DNA from: Candidatus Bathyarchaeota archaeon
Lineage (GTDB): Archaea; Thermoproteota; Bathyarchaeia; RBG-16-48-13; GCA-020355125
DNA: 17,567 nt
Reading direction: 5' to 3'
Assembly (NCBI GenBank): GCA_026014905.1
Contig: JAOZHK010000055.1
Span: forward strand, 1 to 17,567
In this document: in pieces, positions 7,426 through 14,801 of the stretch
Position numbering within the stretch: the first letter of the stretch is position 1
How the letters are laid out: each line of letters opens with the position of its first letter
The notes under the pieces: model-generated
What the model was told of the DNA's origin: nothing
The model's input: the letters and a program-made list of their open reading frames with translations, nothing else
Databases searched by the model: none
Made by a program: the position numbers and the translations under genes

Positions 7426-7444
7426 CGGACGCAGAGCTCGTCCG
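7426..7444. other. Hairpin between convergent genes
   Basis: CGGACG (7426-7431) and CGTCCG (7439-7444) form a perfect 6-base stem with a 7-base loop, midway between the M28 gene and the convergent exported-protein gene. No T-run follows on the minus side, so a role in ending the leftward transcript is only a guess. Confidence 0.3.
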
Positions 7445-7453
7445 CTGTGGAAG

Positions 7454-8104
7454 TTACTTTCGCTTTCGGAAGTAACGTACGAGAAGAAGTCCCACAGAGG
7501 CTATCGCTATGACGATCGCAATTTGATAGAGTAAAGCAGTGCTGAATTGTGTCTGCCAGATAGTGGTATCAAGGATTTTCATAAATGTGGTTGAGTCATA
7601 CAAGGTGATATCTTGTTCAAGCATCATTCCAGTCTGTTTATCCCAGATAATGTGAAGCGAGTGCGTCGCATTCGTGTAGTGGGCTGACACGATTAATCGG
7701 TCTACTCCGGTGTAGATTGATGTTGTTTCAGTAGCTATTGAAAGATTCCCGAAACCGTGAATAAAGACGTGATCGGTAACACTCGTGTTTGCAGGTATTA
7801 TAAATCCGGTATTTGACCCCGTTTCGATGTTAATTGGCCCAACATCAGTTATTTTATTTCCATCGGATAACTGAATCCGTGTTTGTACTGTTGCGATGGA
7901 TGCTTCAATGTTTATGAAGTCAAGTTTTATCAAGGTTGGAGTGATTTCTCCTGTGAGAATCGGAGTGATTGAGACTTCATATTGGATCCAGTCACCAATT
8001 TGGAGAGCTCCCGCAGCTTCGATAATCTCAATTTGTGGAGTAACACTTAACGAGCTCAACATTATGAGTGCAAAACACAGCATTACAGAAAATCTGTTAC
8101 TCAT
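7454..8104 (-). CDS. Exported protein with C-terminal membrane anchor, unknown function
   Basis: The protein has 216 residues, starting at ATG 8104. The N-terminus is a signal peptide (about residues 1-30, hydrophobic FSVMLCFALIMLSSLSV). The body is Thr/Ile-rich and beta-like (GDWIQYEVSITP), with N-glycosylation sequons in ANTS, GNLS and TNAT. A single C-terminal transmembrane segment (about 188-210, TALLYQIAIVIAIASVGLLL) ends in the basic tail RYFRKRK, which places the body outside the cell. This layout is common among archaeal surface proteins of unknown role. I recognise no catalytic motif. It is convergent with the M28 gene, and the terminator of the Lon gene lies upstream, so it is probably transcribed alone. 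Confidence 0.78.
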   Translation of the reverse strand: MSNRFSVMLCFALIMLSSLSVTPQIEIIEAAGALQIGDWIQYEVSITPILTGEITPTLIKLDFINIEASIATVQTRIQLSDGNKITDVGPINIETGSNTGFIIPANTSVTDHVFIHGFGNLSIATETTSIYTGVDRLIVSAHYTNATHSLHIIWDKQTGMMLEQDITLYDSTTFMKILDTTIWQTQFSTALLYQIAIVIAIASVGLLLVRYFRKRK

Positions 8105-8153
8105 GTAGAACTCATCATCCGCTCTAATAATATGTATCGAGTATTAAAGGCTA

Positions 8154-8163
8154 GCTTATATGC
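8154..8163 (-). promoter_or_regulatory. TATA box of the membrane-anchored exported protein
   Basis: Read on the minus strand, GCATATAAGC is a close match to an archaeal TATA box. It lies about 50-60 bases upstream of the ATG at 8104 and gives a leader of roughly 30 bases. Confidence 0.5.
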
Positions 8164-8284
8164 ACTCGTTGAGACCCTGGAGTGAAAGCTGACTCGTCCA
8201 GCATGGTTACCTCACAGGCGCGCGCGTCGGATAGAGAGAACATACTTAGTGAGGAATGATAGTACTATGCACCAGGTTACAGAA

Positions 8285-8325
8285 TATTACCAAAAGGTAA
8301 TAAAATGCGAAAAACAGGACAAAAA
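8285..8325 (-). terminator. Terminator downstream of the Lon protease gene
   Basis: On the minus strand two T5 tracts (8321-8325 and 8310-8314) are followed by a perfect 7-base inverted repeat, TATTACC (8285-8291) and GGTAATA (8296-8302), with a 4-base loop. The T-tracts fit archaeal termination; the stem may add stability to the 3' end. Confidence 0.5.
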
Positions 8326-8408
8326 GAGACATTTTAGGACATCGTCAACGATACTATCCGATTCGTCCAGACATTGCACCAGAGTCCCGTGTGTAATCTA
8401 GCTTGCAG

Positions 8409-10583
8409 TTACAGTATCAACGTTTCCTTGAGGTAGTCTTCCAGGGTCACTCCTGCAATGATCTCGAGGTCATAGTCGGAAGGATCAATTGAGTGTTTAT
8501 AGTTTTTGGCGGGAACAATGACTTTCTTGAATCCCCACATTTCTGCAGCTTTGATTTTTTCGTGAAGGCCGCCAACAGCTGTTATCTGGATGACGTCATC
8601 GACACTGACATTTATCTCTCCCGTGACTGCAACGTCTTGTCGAATAGGTTTGCCTTCCATGAGAGAGCACAGGAGAATTGCCATCGTGACCCCTGCACTG
8701 GGTCCATCTACTCCATAGGCTTGAGCAAAGTCAATGTGGGTGAAAAAGTCTTGTGCAATATCAACGCCATATTTTTGCAGAATCACGCTTCGCACTTTCG
8801 CGACACTGTCTGCAATGAATTCTTCTTTACCTCGTTTAGCGATTCCAGTTACCTTGTAGTATCCTTGCAGTGAGTTATCCGGTCGGACATCACGTTTATC
8901 CATAAAGCCCTTAACAGTTAGAACGTTCCCGGTCATTTCTTTACTAAAGGGATCACTCACGACGGCTAATCCATAGATCTGTCCTCGTTTTTGCCCTGCA
9001 GGCGTGATTTCAAGGAGATTGCCCCGTTCGCTGATTTGGTGTTCTAGCAGCTGTTTCTGGATTGTTTTACAATGGTTTTTAATCGCATCATCGACATGTT
9101 GTCGCTGAACCAGTTCGTACCCTTCATTCATGGCTAAGGTAGCCGCTGTCTTTACTATCGAAATCATAGGCCGGAACTTTGTGGTGAGAGTTCCTGTTTT
9201 ATCGCTTCGACGACGCCCTTCATCGATAATTTCCTCGCACGCAGTACGGCTAAAAGGGATTAACCGAAACCGGGAGGCTTCTTGTGCGATAAATTGAACA
9301 TACTTCCGCCGATTCTCAACAGTATTGGGCATGTCATTATTCATTCGAACAACTTTCCCATACCCATAGATCCGATCCATCAGTGCAGGATGGATTTGAG
9401 TGATACTATCGAAATTTCCTGCTCCAACTAAAAAACTCATACAAGGGACAGGTTCAGTCGCGACGGCCATTGCTGCAGTACCACCGGCATCACTCCAACG
9501 ACTTCGTAGAGTGATGGGTAATTGGCCATCCTCCAGGACTGTGAGCAGCGTCACAGCCTCGGTTGGATTCAAATTCTTGATCTCATCCACGTATAATATG
9601 CCGAAATGCGCGCGGTGAACATCGCCCGCACTAACACGCTGGTGTTCAGGCGTGCCCAGACCTCCGGTCTGAAGAGGATCCCAAGCGATACTGCCAAATA
9701 ATTGAGCCGAACCGTGACCTGTGGCATCGATATATGGCGCAATTTGCTTGCTGTTATCAACGATAAGCTTCGGAACATTCGAGGTTTTTGCTCCACCAAT
9801 CCCTTTATTTCCTCCGTAGAGACCGAAGCGCCCTAGAAAGGTAATGAGCACTAAGGTCATCAACATCATACCTGCCGGGAGAAACGTGGTCAAACCAATG
9901 GAGGTGAATGCATCCATGATAAATCGTGAAAAATCGCCCTGATATGTTGCCTGAATTGGCTCACCAAAGACCAAGACATTAGCATCCCAGCGCAGTTTTT
10001 CTTGCCACAGATAATAAAAACCTGCAAACAGGAAGACGGTGAGAACACAAAGTAGAAGATACGTGACAAATTTCAAGCCAATACGCTGAAGAAATTGATT
10101 CTTTTCTTTTTTCAGTTTCTCTGTCCGGATGAGCTTTTTTCCATCCCCTGCAGGAACACAATTGATTGTGGGTTCACTGGGAATCACCGAATTCTGTTCA
10201 CAAACCACATCTTGGAGACGAATATCATGCTTCGTATACAGGTCGGTTAGATGGACTGAAAGCGCCCGTCCTATTAACGATTTACCTGTGCCCGGATCAC
10301 CGAGTAAAAGAAGATAGGGGCCTGGTGGCGCCATCTTCGTAGTCTTAGGTTGATCTTGATCACGGTGATTCCACCCTTCATACCACTTTTCTTTCTTGAG
10401 ATAGGTTAACTTATGGACCCATTCTTCGAGACCGAGATAGCACTCACTTAATGCACGTTCTTGTCCAATTACCCAATCGAGGAGGTTATTTGAGACCGGA
10501 AAGTCCTTGGTCGAAGCAAATCCCTTCCAATCCCATTTGTGTCCATGAAGAAATTCTTCATCCTCCCCGAAGTAGCTCATCAT
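8409..10583 (-). CDS. lonB: Membrane-bound ATP-dependent Lon protease (LonB-like)
   Basis: I place the start at the ATG pair 10583/10580, since AGGAGAGA (10588-10595) sits 4 to 7 bases upstream; an in-frame ATG at 10613 lacks such a site. The protein has 724 residues. Order: AAA+ Walker A GDPGTGKS (95-102); an insertion with two membrane segments (about 172-193 and 232-252), as in archaeal LonB; Walker B ILYVDE (329-334); the sensor and lid region; then a Lon protease domain with Ser629 in DGPSAG and Lys676 in GGLHEKIKAA as the catalytic dyad. It degrades damaged or regulatory proteins at the inner face of the membrane, using ATP. Unusual points are the LonA-style DGPSAG (LonB usually has DSAS) and four extra residues between the dyad members compared with E. 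coli Lon. Assignment as Lon is firm. Confidence 0.92.
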   Translation of the reverse strand: MMSYFGEDEEFLHGHKWDWKGFASTKDFPVSNNLLDWVIGQERALSECYLGLEEWVHKLTYLKKEKWYEGWNHRDQDQPKTTKMAPPGPYLLLLGDPGTGKSLIGRALSVHLTDLYTKHDIRLQDVVCEQNSVIPSEPTINCVPAGDGKKLIRTEKLKKEKNQFLQRIGLKFVTYLLLCVLTVFLFAGFYYLWQEKLRWDANVLVFGEPIQATYQGDFSRFIMDAFTSIGLTTFLPAGMMLMTLVLITFLGRFGLYGGNKGIGGAKTSNVPKLIVDNSKQIAPYIDATGHGSAQLFGSIAWDPLQTGGLGTPEHQRVSAGDVHRAHFGILYVDEIKNLNPTEAVTLLTVLEDGQLPITLRSRWSDAGGTAAMAVATEPVPCMSFLVGAGNFDSITQIHPALMDRIYGYGKVVRMNNDMPNTVENRRKYVQFIAQEASRFRLIPFSRTACEEIIDEGRRRSDKTGTLTTKFRPMISIVKTAATLAMNEGYELVQRQHVDDAIKNHCKTIQKQLLEHQISERGNLLEITPAGQKRGQIYGLAVVSDPFSKEMTGNVLTVKGFMDKRDVRPDNSLQGYYKVTGIAKRGKEEFIADSVAKVRSVILQKYGVDIAQDFFTHIDFAQAYGVDGPSAGVTMAILLCSLMEGKPIRQDVAVTGEINVSVDDVIQITAVGGLHEKIKAAEMWGFKKVIVPAKNYKHSIDPSDYDLEIIAGVTLEDYLKETLIL

Positions 10584-10759
10584 ACAGTCTCTCCTGCGTA
10601 TTAAAATCATCACTTAGCGATATGGTGGTTGGATACCGAGTGTAGTTGATCCTAGCGTATCGGATAGATTCATTATTTGAGAATAATAAGATCCCATGGT
10701 AGAATATTATAGAAAAGAGCTCGTTGAAGTAATGGCGCTCGTAACACAGCTAGTTTGAA

Positions 10760-11920
10760 TTAGCGATTTCGAACAAGGAGATAAAAGATCAAAACTCCAC
10801 CAACCGCAGTCGATCCGCCGAAATAAAAAACCGAGGGAAGATCGAAGGCGTCTTGGATAAACCCTGAGGTGATCGGCCCAATGATCATTCCGATGCTGAA
10901 GCCCATGTTTACGGTACTTAAGACAGAGGCCATGCCACTCTCTCGCCCATGTGCTGCAGCGAGAGCTGTGACCGCGGGCATGATCACCGCCCAGGTTACC
11001 CCAATCAGTAAGCCTAGAACCAGTAGTTCCATAAACGTGTGGGCAAACGGAATCAGGAGCATTAATACCGCGCTGGCACCACCGCTAAGCAATATTAATT
11101 TGATTTTATCAAAGCGATCAACCAAGACTCCAAAAGGGCCCTGTAGCAGCGTCATAATTAGGATTCGAGAAGAAAGCAAGACACCAATTTCTGTGGGAGA
11201 AGCCCCTAAGGAGTCCGCGAGAAGGGGGAAGAATGAAAAGAGGTTGCCTGTCCCGATGGCGTTAATCGCTCGATAGAGTACTAAACTTCGGATAGTTTTG
11301 TTGCGGAGGATTTCTCGGTATGATGATGTTGCGGACGCGTTACGAATATGTGGATACTCAGGTAATGCGGTAAATAACAGGAGACAAGAGACTAATGCTA
11401 ACCCTCCCATGATGTAAAACGGAATTTGGATTCCATATCCCTCCGAGATGAAGCCACTCAGTAATGGACCACATCCCCACCCCAAAGTACGCGCAATACT
11501 AATGACGCTTGTATAAAGTCCTTCTTTTCCACGAGGAGTAATATCCCCAATGTACGCTGTTGAGATCGGGAGAACCATACCAGCACCTAAGCCTTGAAGA
11601 AAACGACCGAAAAAGAGGTGTAGGGCTGTTGAGGCGAGCACATATCCAATTGAAGAAAACCCAAAAAAAATCATTCCCACTATGAGAAATGACTTTCGAC
11701 GCCCCCATCGGTCGGAGAGTCGTCCCACAATAGGCATAATTATCGCACGTGCGATATTAAACCCAGAAAAAATCGCACCGAGCCAGATGCCAGTGGCGCC
11801 TAAGTTATCCGCATAAATTGAGAGAAGCGGACTGACAACGCCTAATCCAAGCATGGAGACAAACAGCGCAATGAAAAGAACTGTGAAAGCGTATTTAACG
11901 TTGAAATTATTATCTTGCAT
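10760..11920 (-). CDS. Major facilitator superfamily transporter (multidrug/sugar-efflux type)
   Basis: The protein has 386 residues starting at ATG 11920, with no strong ribosome site. It is highly hydrophobic, with about 12 membrane segments in two halves. The MFS signature between segments 2 and 3 is present as GRLSDRWGRRK (66-76), with a degenerate second copy (GVLVDRFDK) in the C-terminal half. The length and GxxxDRxGRR motif fit the drug:proton antiporter-like branch, but the substrate cannot be told. It sits alone between the Lon gene and a small divergent gene, so no pathway is suggested by context. The protein is in the cell membrane and driven by the proton or sodium gradient, as known for the family. 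Confidence 0.88.
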   Translation of the reverse strand: MQDNNFNVKYAFTVLFIALFVSMLGLGVVSPLLSIYADNLGATGIWLGAIFSGFNIARAIIMPIVGRLSDRWGRRKSFLIVGMIFFGFSSIGYVLASTALHLFFGRFLQGLGAGMVLPISTAYIGDITPRGKEGLYTSVISIARTLGWGCGPLLSGFISEGYGIQIPFYIMGGLALVSCLLLFTALPEYPHIRNASATSSYREILRNKTIRSLVLYRAINAIGTGNLFSFFPLLADSLGASPTEIGVLLSSRILIMTLLQGPFGVLVDRFDKIKLILLSGGASAVLMLLIPFAHTFMELLVLGLLIGVTWAVIMPAVTALAAAHGRESGMASVLSTVNMGFSIGMIIGPITSGFIQDAFDLPSVFYFGGSTAVGGVLIFYLLVRNR

Positions 11921-11969
11921 AAAGTAAATCTCGAACCTCGATGTGGTCTATCATCAGAGGCAGTGTGCA

Positions 11970-11985
11970 CTATTATACTTTTATG
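11970..11985 (-). promoter_or_regulatory. TATA region of the MFS gene
   Basis: On the minus strand this A/T-rich block reads CATAAAAGTATAATAG, 50-65 bases upstream of the ATG at 11920. Either half could be the TATA box, giving a leader of about 29-36 bases. It may also influence the divergent small gene at 12071. Confidence 0.45.
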
Positions 11986-12070
11986 CGCGCTTGGACCGTT
12001 ACCACACACCTGCGTTAGGAACCAAAAAGATTTTGGAAATGTTTATCAGATGTCATTGAGGTGAAACCAC

Positions 12071-12262
12071 ATGCGCACGTTCATATTTTCGAATCCCGAG
12101 CGGGCAATTCTGGAAAAGTATCTGACAGGACGACAAGTTGATAACCTTGAAGTGGCAAAGATTATGCGTCGTCTTGAACAGCATTCGCAATTGTTTGAAG
12201 ATGTTTATCTTTACCTTCAGATTCGAAAAATATGGTCTTCTTCACAGGCACCACAGCAGTGA
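12071..12262 (+). CDS. Small protein of unknown function (63 residues)
   Basis: The start at ATG 12071 has a strong GAGGTGA ribosome site (12058-12064) with a spacing of 6, which argues that this short frame is truly translated. The protein begins MRTFIFSNPERAILEKYL and continues as a charged helical stretch (LEVAKIMRRLEQHSQLFEDVYLYLQIRK), with a polar tail SSSQAPQQ. There is no signal peptide, membrane segment or Cys. Such short proteins with an MRxFIFS..ER start occur among archaeal hypotheticals, but I cannot name a family. It is divergent from the MFS gene and convergent with larA. It could be a regulator or adaptor; the function is unknown. Confidence 0.65.
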   Translation: MRTFIFSNPERAILEKYLTGRQVDNLEVAKIMRRLEQHSQLFEDVYLYLQIRKIWSSSQAPQQ

Positions 12263-12323
12263 CTCCCTCATCCCCGATTGATCGCTCTCACTAGCGTACC
12301 AATCACATTGACGAAGGAACTGA

Positions 12324-13586
12324 TTAAGCAAGCACGGGGTAAGTTTCTCCACCATGGGTTAAGACATTGACACTTGATTTTGCGCCATATTTGCGAGTTA
12401 ATACTGCTAATGCTTCATCAACCGCATCATACTTGTGAAACCGCATTTTTTCCGCATTTTTATCTGAGATACCATCCGAGATTAAAAAGACAGGGTGATG
12501 TTCTCGAATATGCGCTACATTGAGCGCTAGCCCGAAGGCGACAGAATCTTCAACTTTGCCTTGGTTGAGTAAATCTTTGAGGGTCTCGGTATCATATTGA
12601 AGATACTCGATCCATTGAGGGTGCATAACAGAGAGTCCTTCTGGACAGGGCGTGGTCTCGAGAATTCCTCCTCCTTGTTTAGTGGCTAATGCCGCGGAGA
12701 ATAAGCCTTTGAGCCCTTGCCAGTACTCAATATCAGCGGGATAGCTGCTCGAGATTGTGATATCTGCATGGCCTGTGATTGGCACACTATATACTCTTTT
12801 TGCGTGTTCTATGCCCTGCCGATGCGCGTGTATGAAATGCCCCGCATACGCTTTAATGATGTCACAGTGACGCGTAATGACTGTATTTAATAGAAGATGG
12901 ATCGAAACTTTTGCCCCAAATTCATCGATCAACTGACGAGTGGGATTATCCTCGAGGCCAAGACCGTTTGGGGTTGTTAAACCCGAATGCACGTGCATTC
13001 GACCAACGGTTTCTTCTCCTGCTAGGCCAGGTAACAAAATTTTTGCTCCTGCTGCCCATCCGGCATTGAAGTGTGGAATAACGTTACCTGTCACGATTCG
13101 GATATCAGCATCCATGAAGCCTTTATTAATCCAGACCGGAACATCACCGGCCATGTCGTCGACATAGGTTAATTGAGCGGGGTCATGAAACGCATGGTTC
13201 ACAAAGTTATATTCCTCCACAATTTCTGCTCCATACTTATTTTTCATTTCTGTGTCGGTCATGGGACGATGTGTTCCAAGCGCTACAAAGATATCAATTG
13301 CATCTTTTTTGATCCCGGCATTCTGAAGCTGTTGGAATAATGGGGGTAAAAGAAGATTAGTAGGGGTCGTTCGTGTAATATCGTCAACCGCGATAGCGAC
13401 GCGTTTCCGTTTAGATGCAATTTCGTCAATACGGCTCCCATCAAGGGGTCTAGCGAGGGCGCGTTCAATTTCTTGATTAGGATCGGGCGCTGGTTCAACT
13501 TCTCGTGGCGTGACGAGATTTAAGAGCCGCTCATCCTCGAGGTGAAACGCTTTGTGGAGATTGCCATAAGGAATCTGAAGAAACAT
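12324..13586 (-). CDS. larA: LarA-family nickel-pincer racemase/epimerase
   Basis: The protein has 420 residues. I chose ATG 13586, because GAGAGGTT (13594-13601) lies 7 bases upstream; the ATG at 13613 would add nine residues without such a site. The LarA hallmarks are all present. DDITRTTP (68-75) and ALGTHRP carry His106; NVIPHFNAGWAAGAKILLPG carries His172 and the cofactor-bearing Lys182; GRMHVH carries His198. These match the known nickel and pyridinium-pincer residues of Lactobacillus LarA (His108, His174, Lys184, His200) with a constant offset of two. The family racemises lactate or other 2-hydroxy acids, so the exact substrate is not certain. Cofactor synthesis genes (larB, larC, larE) are not in the window. 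It follows leuB on the same strand after 140 bases and may have its own promoter. Confidence 0.85.
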   Translation of the reverse strand: MFLQIPYGNLHKAFHLEDERLLNLVTPREVEPAPDPNQEIERALARPLDGSRIDEIASKRKRVAIAVDDITRTTPTNLLLPPLFQQLQNAGIKKDAIDIFVALGTHRPMTDTEMKNKYGAEIVEEYNFVNHAFHDPAQLTYVDDMAGDVPVWINKGFMDADIRIVTGNVIPHFNAGWAAGAKILLPGLAGEETVGRMHVHSGLTTPNGLGLEDNPTRQLIDEFGAKVSIHLLLNTVITRHCDIIKAYAGHFIHAHRQGIEHAKRVYSVPITGHADITISSSYPADIEYWQGLKGLFSAALATKQGGGILETTPCPEGLSVMHPQWIEYLQYDTETLKDLLNQGKVEDSVAFGLALNVAHIREHHPVFLISDGISDKNAEKMRFHKYDAVDEALAVLTRKYGAKSSVNVLTHGGETYPVLA

Positions 13587-13726
13587 GCTGGATAACCTCT
13601 CTCCTATAATCATTGTGAGAGTTATTAACCCTTATCGTTACTTGGTAAGGCTTATTCTGTCTAAGACAGAGATGTGAAGACACTGGCCTAGTTTAGTTAG
13701 TTAACTTTTGGGGGCGCTTAGATACG

Positions 13727-14764
13727 TCATGAATTACCTTCAGCGAGTATTTGGGTTGCGACTGCAGCACCAAAATCTTGCGTTCGAATATTACCGCCGA
13801 GATCTTGGGTTAGAATGCCCTGTTGGAGGGTTGCTTTTACTGCCGTTTCTATTCTTTGAGATGCGTGAAGACAATCGGAGTCGGAATAGGTATGTCCAAG
13901 CCAGTTTAACATCAGACTGGAGGCCAGTATCATCGATATGGGATTTGCTACCCCTTTTCCTGCAATTAATGGGGCGGTGCCGTGAATTGGTTCAAATAAA
14001 GCAAAGTTATCTCCTATATTTGCTCCGGGTGCCATTCCGAGACCTCCGATTAAGACACTTGCTTCATCAGAAAGAATGTCGCCAAACATATTGGTGGTAA
14101 CGATTACATCGAAGGTGTGGGGAGATTTTATCAATTGCATTGCTGCTGCATCGACGTACATTTCCTCAAGTTGGATTTGTGGATAATTAGCTCCTACGTC
14201 GCGGCAGGTTTGAGCGAAAAGACCATCCGTTTTTCGCATCACATTCGATTTGTGGATCACTGTGACTTTCTTAGCCTTTTCTCGATTGTGAGCTACTCGA
14301 AAAGCGTATTCAGCTATCCGTCGACTTGCTCGACGGGTTATAACGCGCATACATACCATGGTGTCGGGGTCAAGCGCGAATTCTAATCCTTTATACAAGC
14401 CTTCTGTGTTTTCTCTGACAAATAAGATATCCACATCATCATGTAAAGCTGGTGTGTAAGGATAGGATTTAATCGGTCGGATACCGGCATAGAGGTCGAA
14501 GAGAATTCTCAGTTTAACTATGACATCAGCAGCAGTTTCTCCGACAGGTCCTTTGAGACAGGTCTGAGACTGTTGGATACTGGAGATCGTTTCGGGAGGG
14601 AGGGGGGCACCGGATTGATGAGCACAAAGATCCCCTCCAGCGACTCGTTCAATGATTAAGTGGATGGGGTAGAGTTGTTGGATAGCAGATAACACTTGAA
14701 GTGTAGCTTCTGTGATTTCAGGCCCAATCCCATCACCTGGCATTAACGCGACTTGATATTTCAT
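13727..14764 (-). CDS. leuB: 3-Isopropylmalate dehydrogenase (isocitrate/isopropylmalate dehydrogenase family)
   Basis: The protein has 345 residues starting at ATG 14764. The family motifs are clear: N-terminal MPGDGIGPEI, RENTEGLY with Tyr124, Lys172 in VIHKSNVM, the metal-binding Asp205, Asp229 and Asp233 (NMFGDILSDEAS), and HGTAPLIAGKGVANP near the C-terminus. It would oxidise and decarboxylate 3-isopropylmalate with a divalent metal and NAD(P), the third leucine-specific step. Isocitrate and homoisocitrate dehydrogenases share these motifs, so the call as LeuB rests on its place downstream of ilvC (37-base gap, same strand). The usual Asp that holds the NAD ribose (HGxAPD) is Leu266 here, so cofactor choice is open. 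leuA and leuCD are not in the window. Confidence 0.8.
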   Translation of the reverse strand: MKYQVALMPGDGIGPEITEATLQVLSAIQQLYPIHLIIERVAGGDLCAHQSGAPLPPETISSIQQSQTCLKGPVGETAADVIVKLRILFDLYAGIRPIKSYPYTPALHDDVDILFVRENTEGLYKGLEFALDPDTMVCMRVITRRASRRIAEYAFRVAHNREKAKKVTVIHKSNVMRKTDGLFAQTCRDVGANYPQIQLEEMYVDAAAMQLIKSPHTFDVIVTTNMFGDILSDEASVLIGGLGMAPGANIGDNFALFEPIHGTAPLIAGKGVANPISMILASSLMLNWLGHTYSDSDCLHASQRIETAVKATLQQGILTQDLGGNIRTQDFGAAVATQILAEGNS

Positions 14765-14801
14765 TGCAATTGACTCTTCGCACCACGTATGTGCACGCTA
14801 G

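Larger units (their letters stand above)
8105..8408. other. 304-base non-coding stretch
   Basis: No gene is supported here. The left part holds the promoter of the gene at 8104. The middle holds a CGCGCGCG tract (8217-8227). The right part holds the terminator of the Lon gene (hairpin at 8285-8302 with T-tracts on the minus strand). The word CTATCCGA or its complement occurs at about 8226-8233 and 8353-8360 and again near 10658 upstream of lon; its meaning is unknown. Confidence 0.55.

Noticed and set aside
8281..8345. The repeats around TATTACC-AAAA-GGTAATA as a CRISPR or attachment site
   Set aside because: There is only one copy. It is better explained as the 3' end of the Lon transcript, and no integrase or spacer pattern is present.
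10581..10613. ATG 10613 as the start of the Lon gene
   Set aside because: It has no ribosome site, while AGGAGAGA lies just before the ATG pair at 10583/10580, inside the longer frame.
13708..14100. A 130-residue plus-strand frame within leuB
   Set aside because: It is antisense to a well-conserved enzyme gene and shows no motif of its own.
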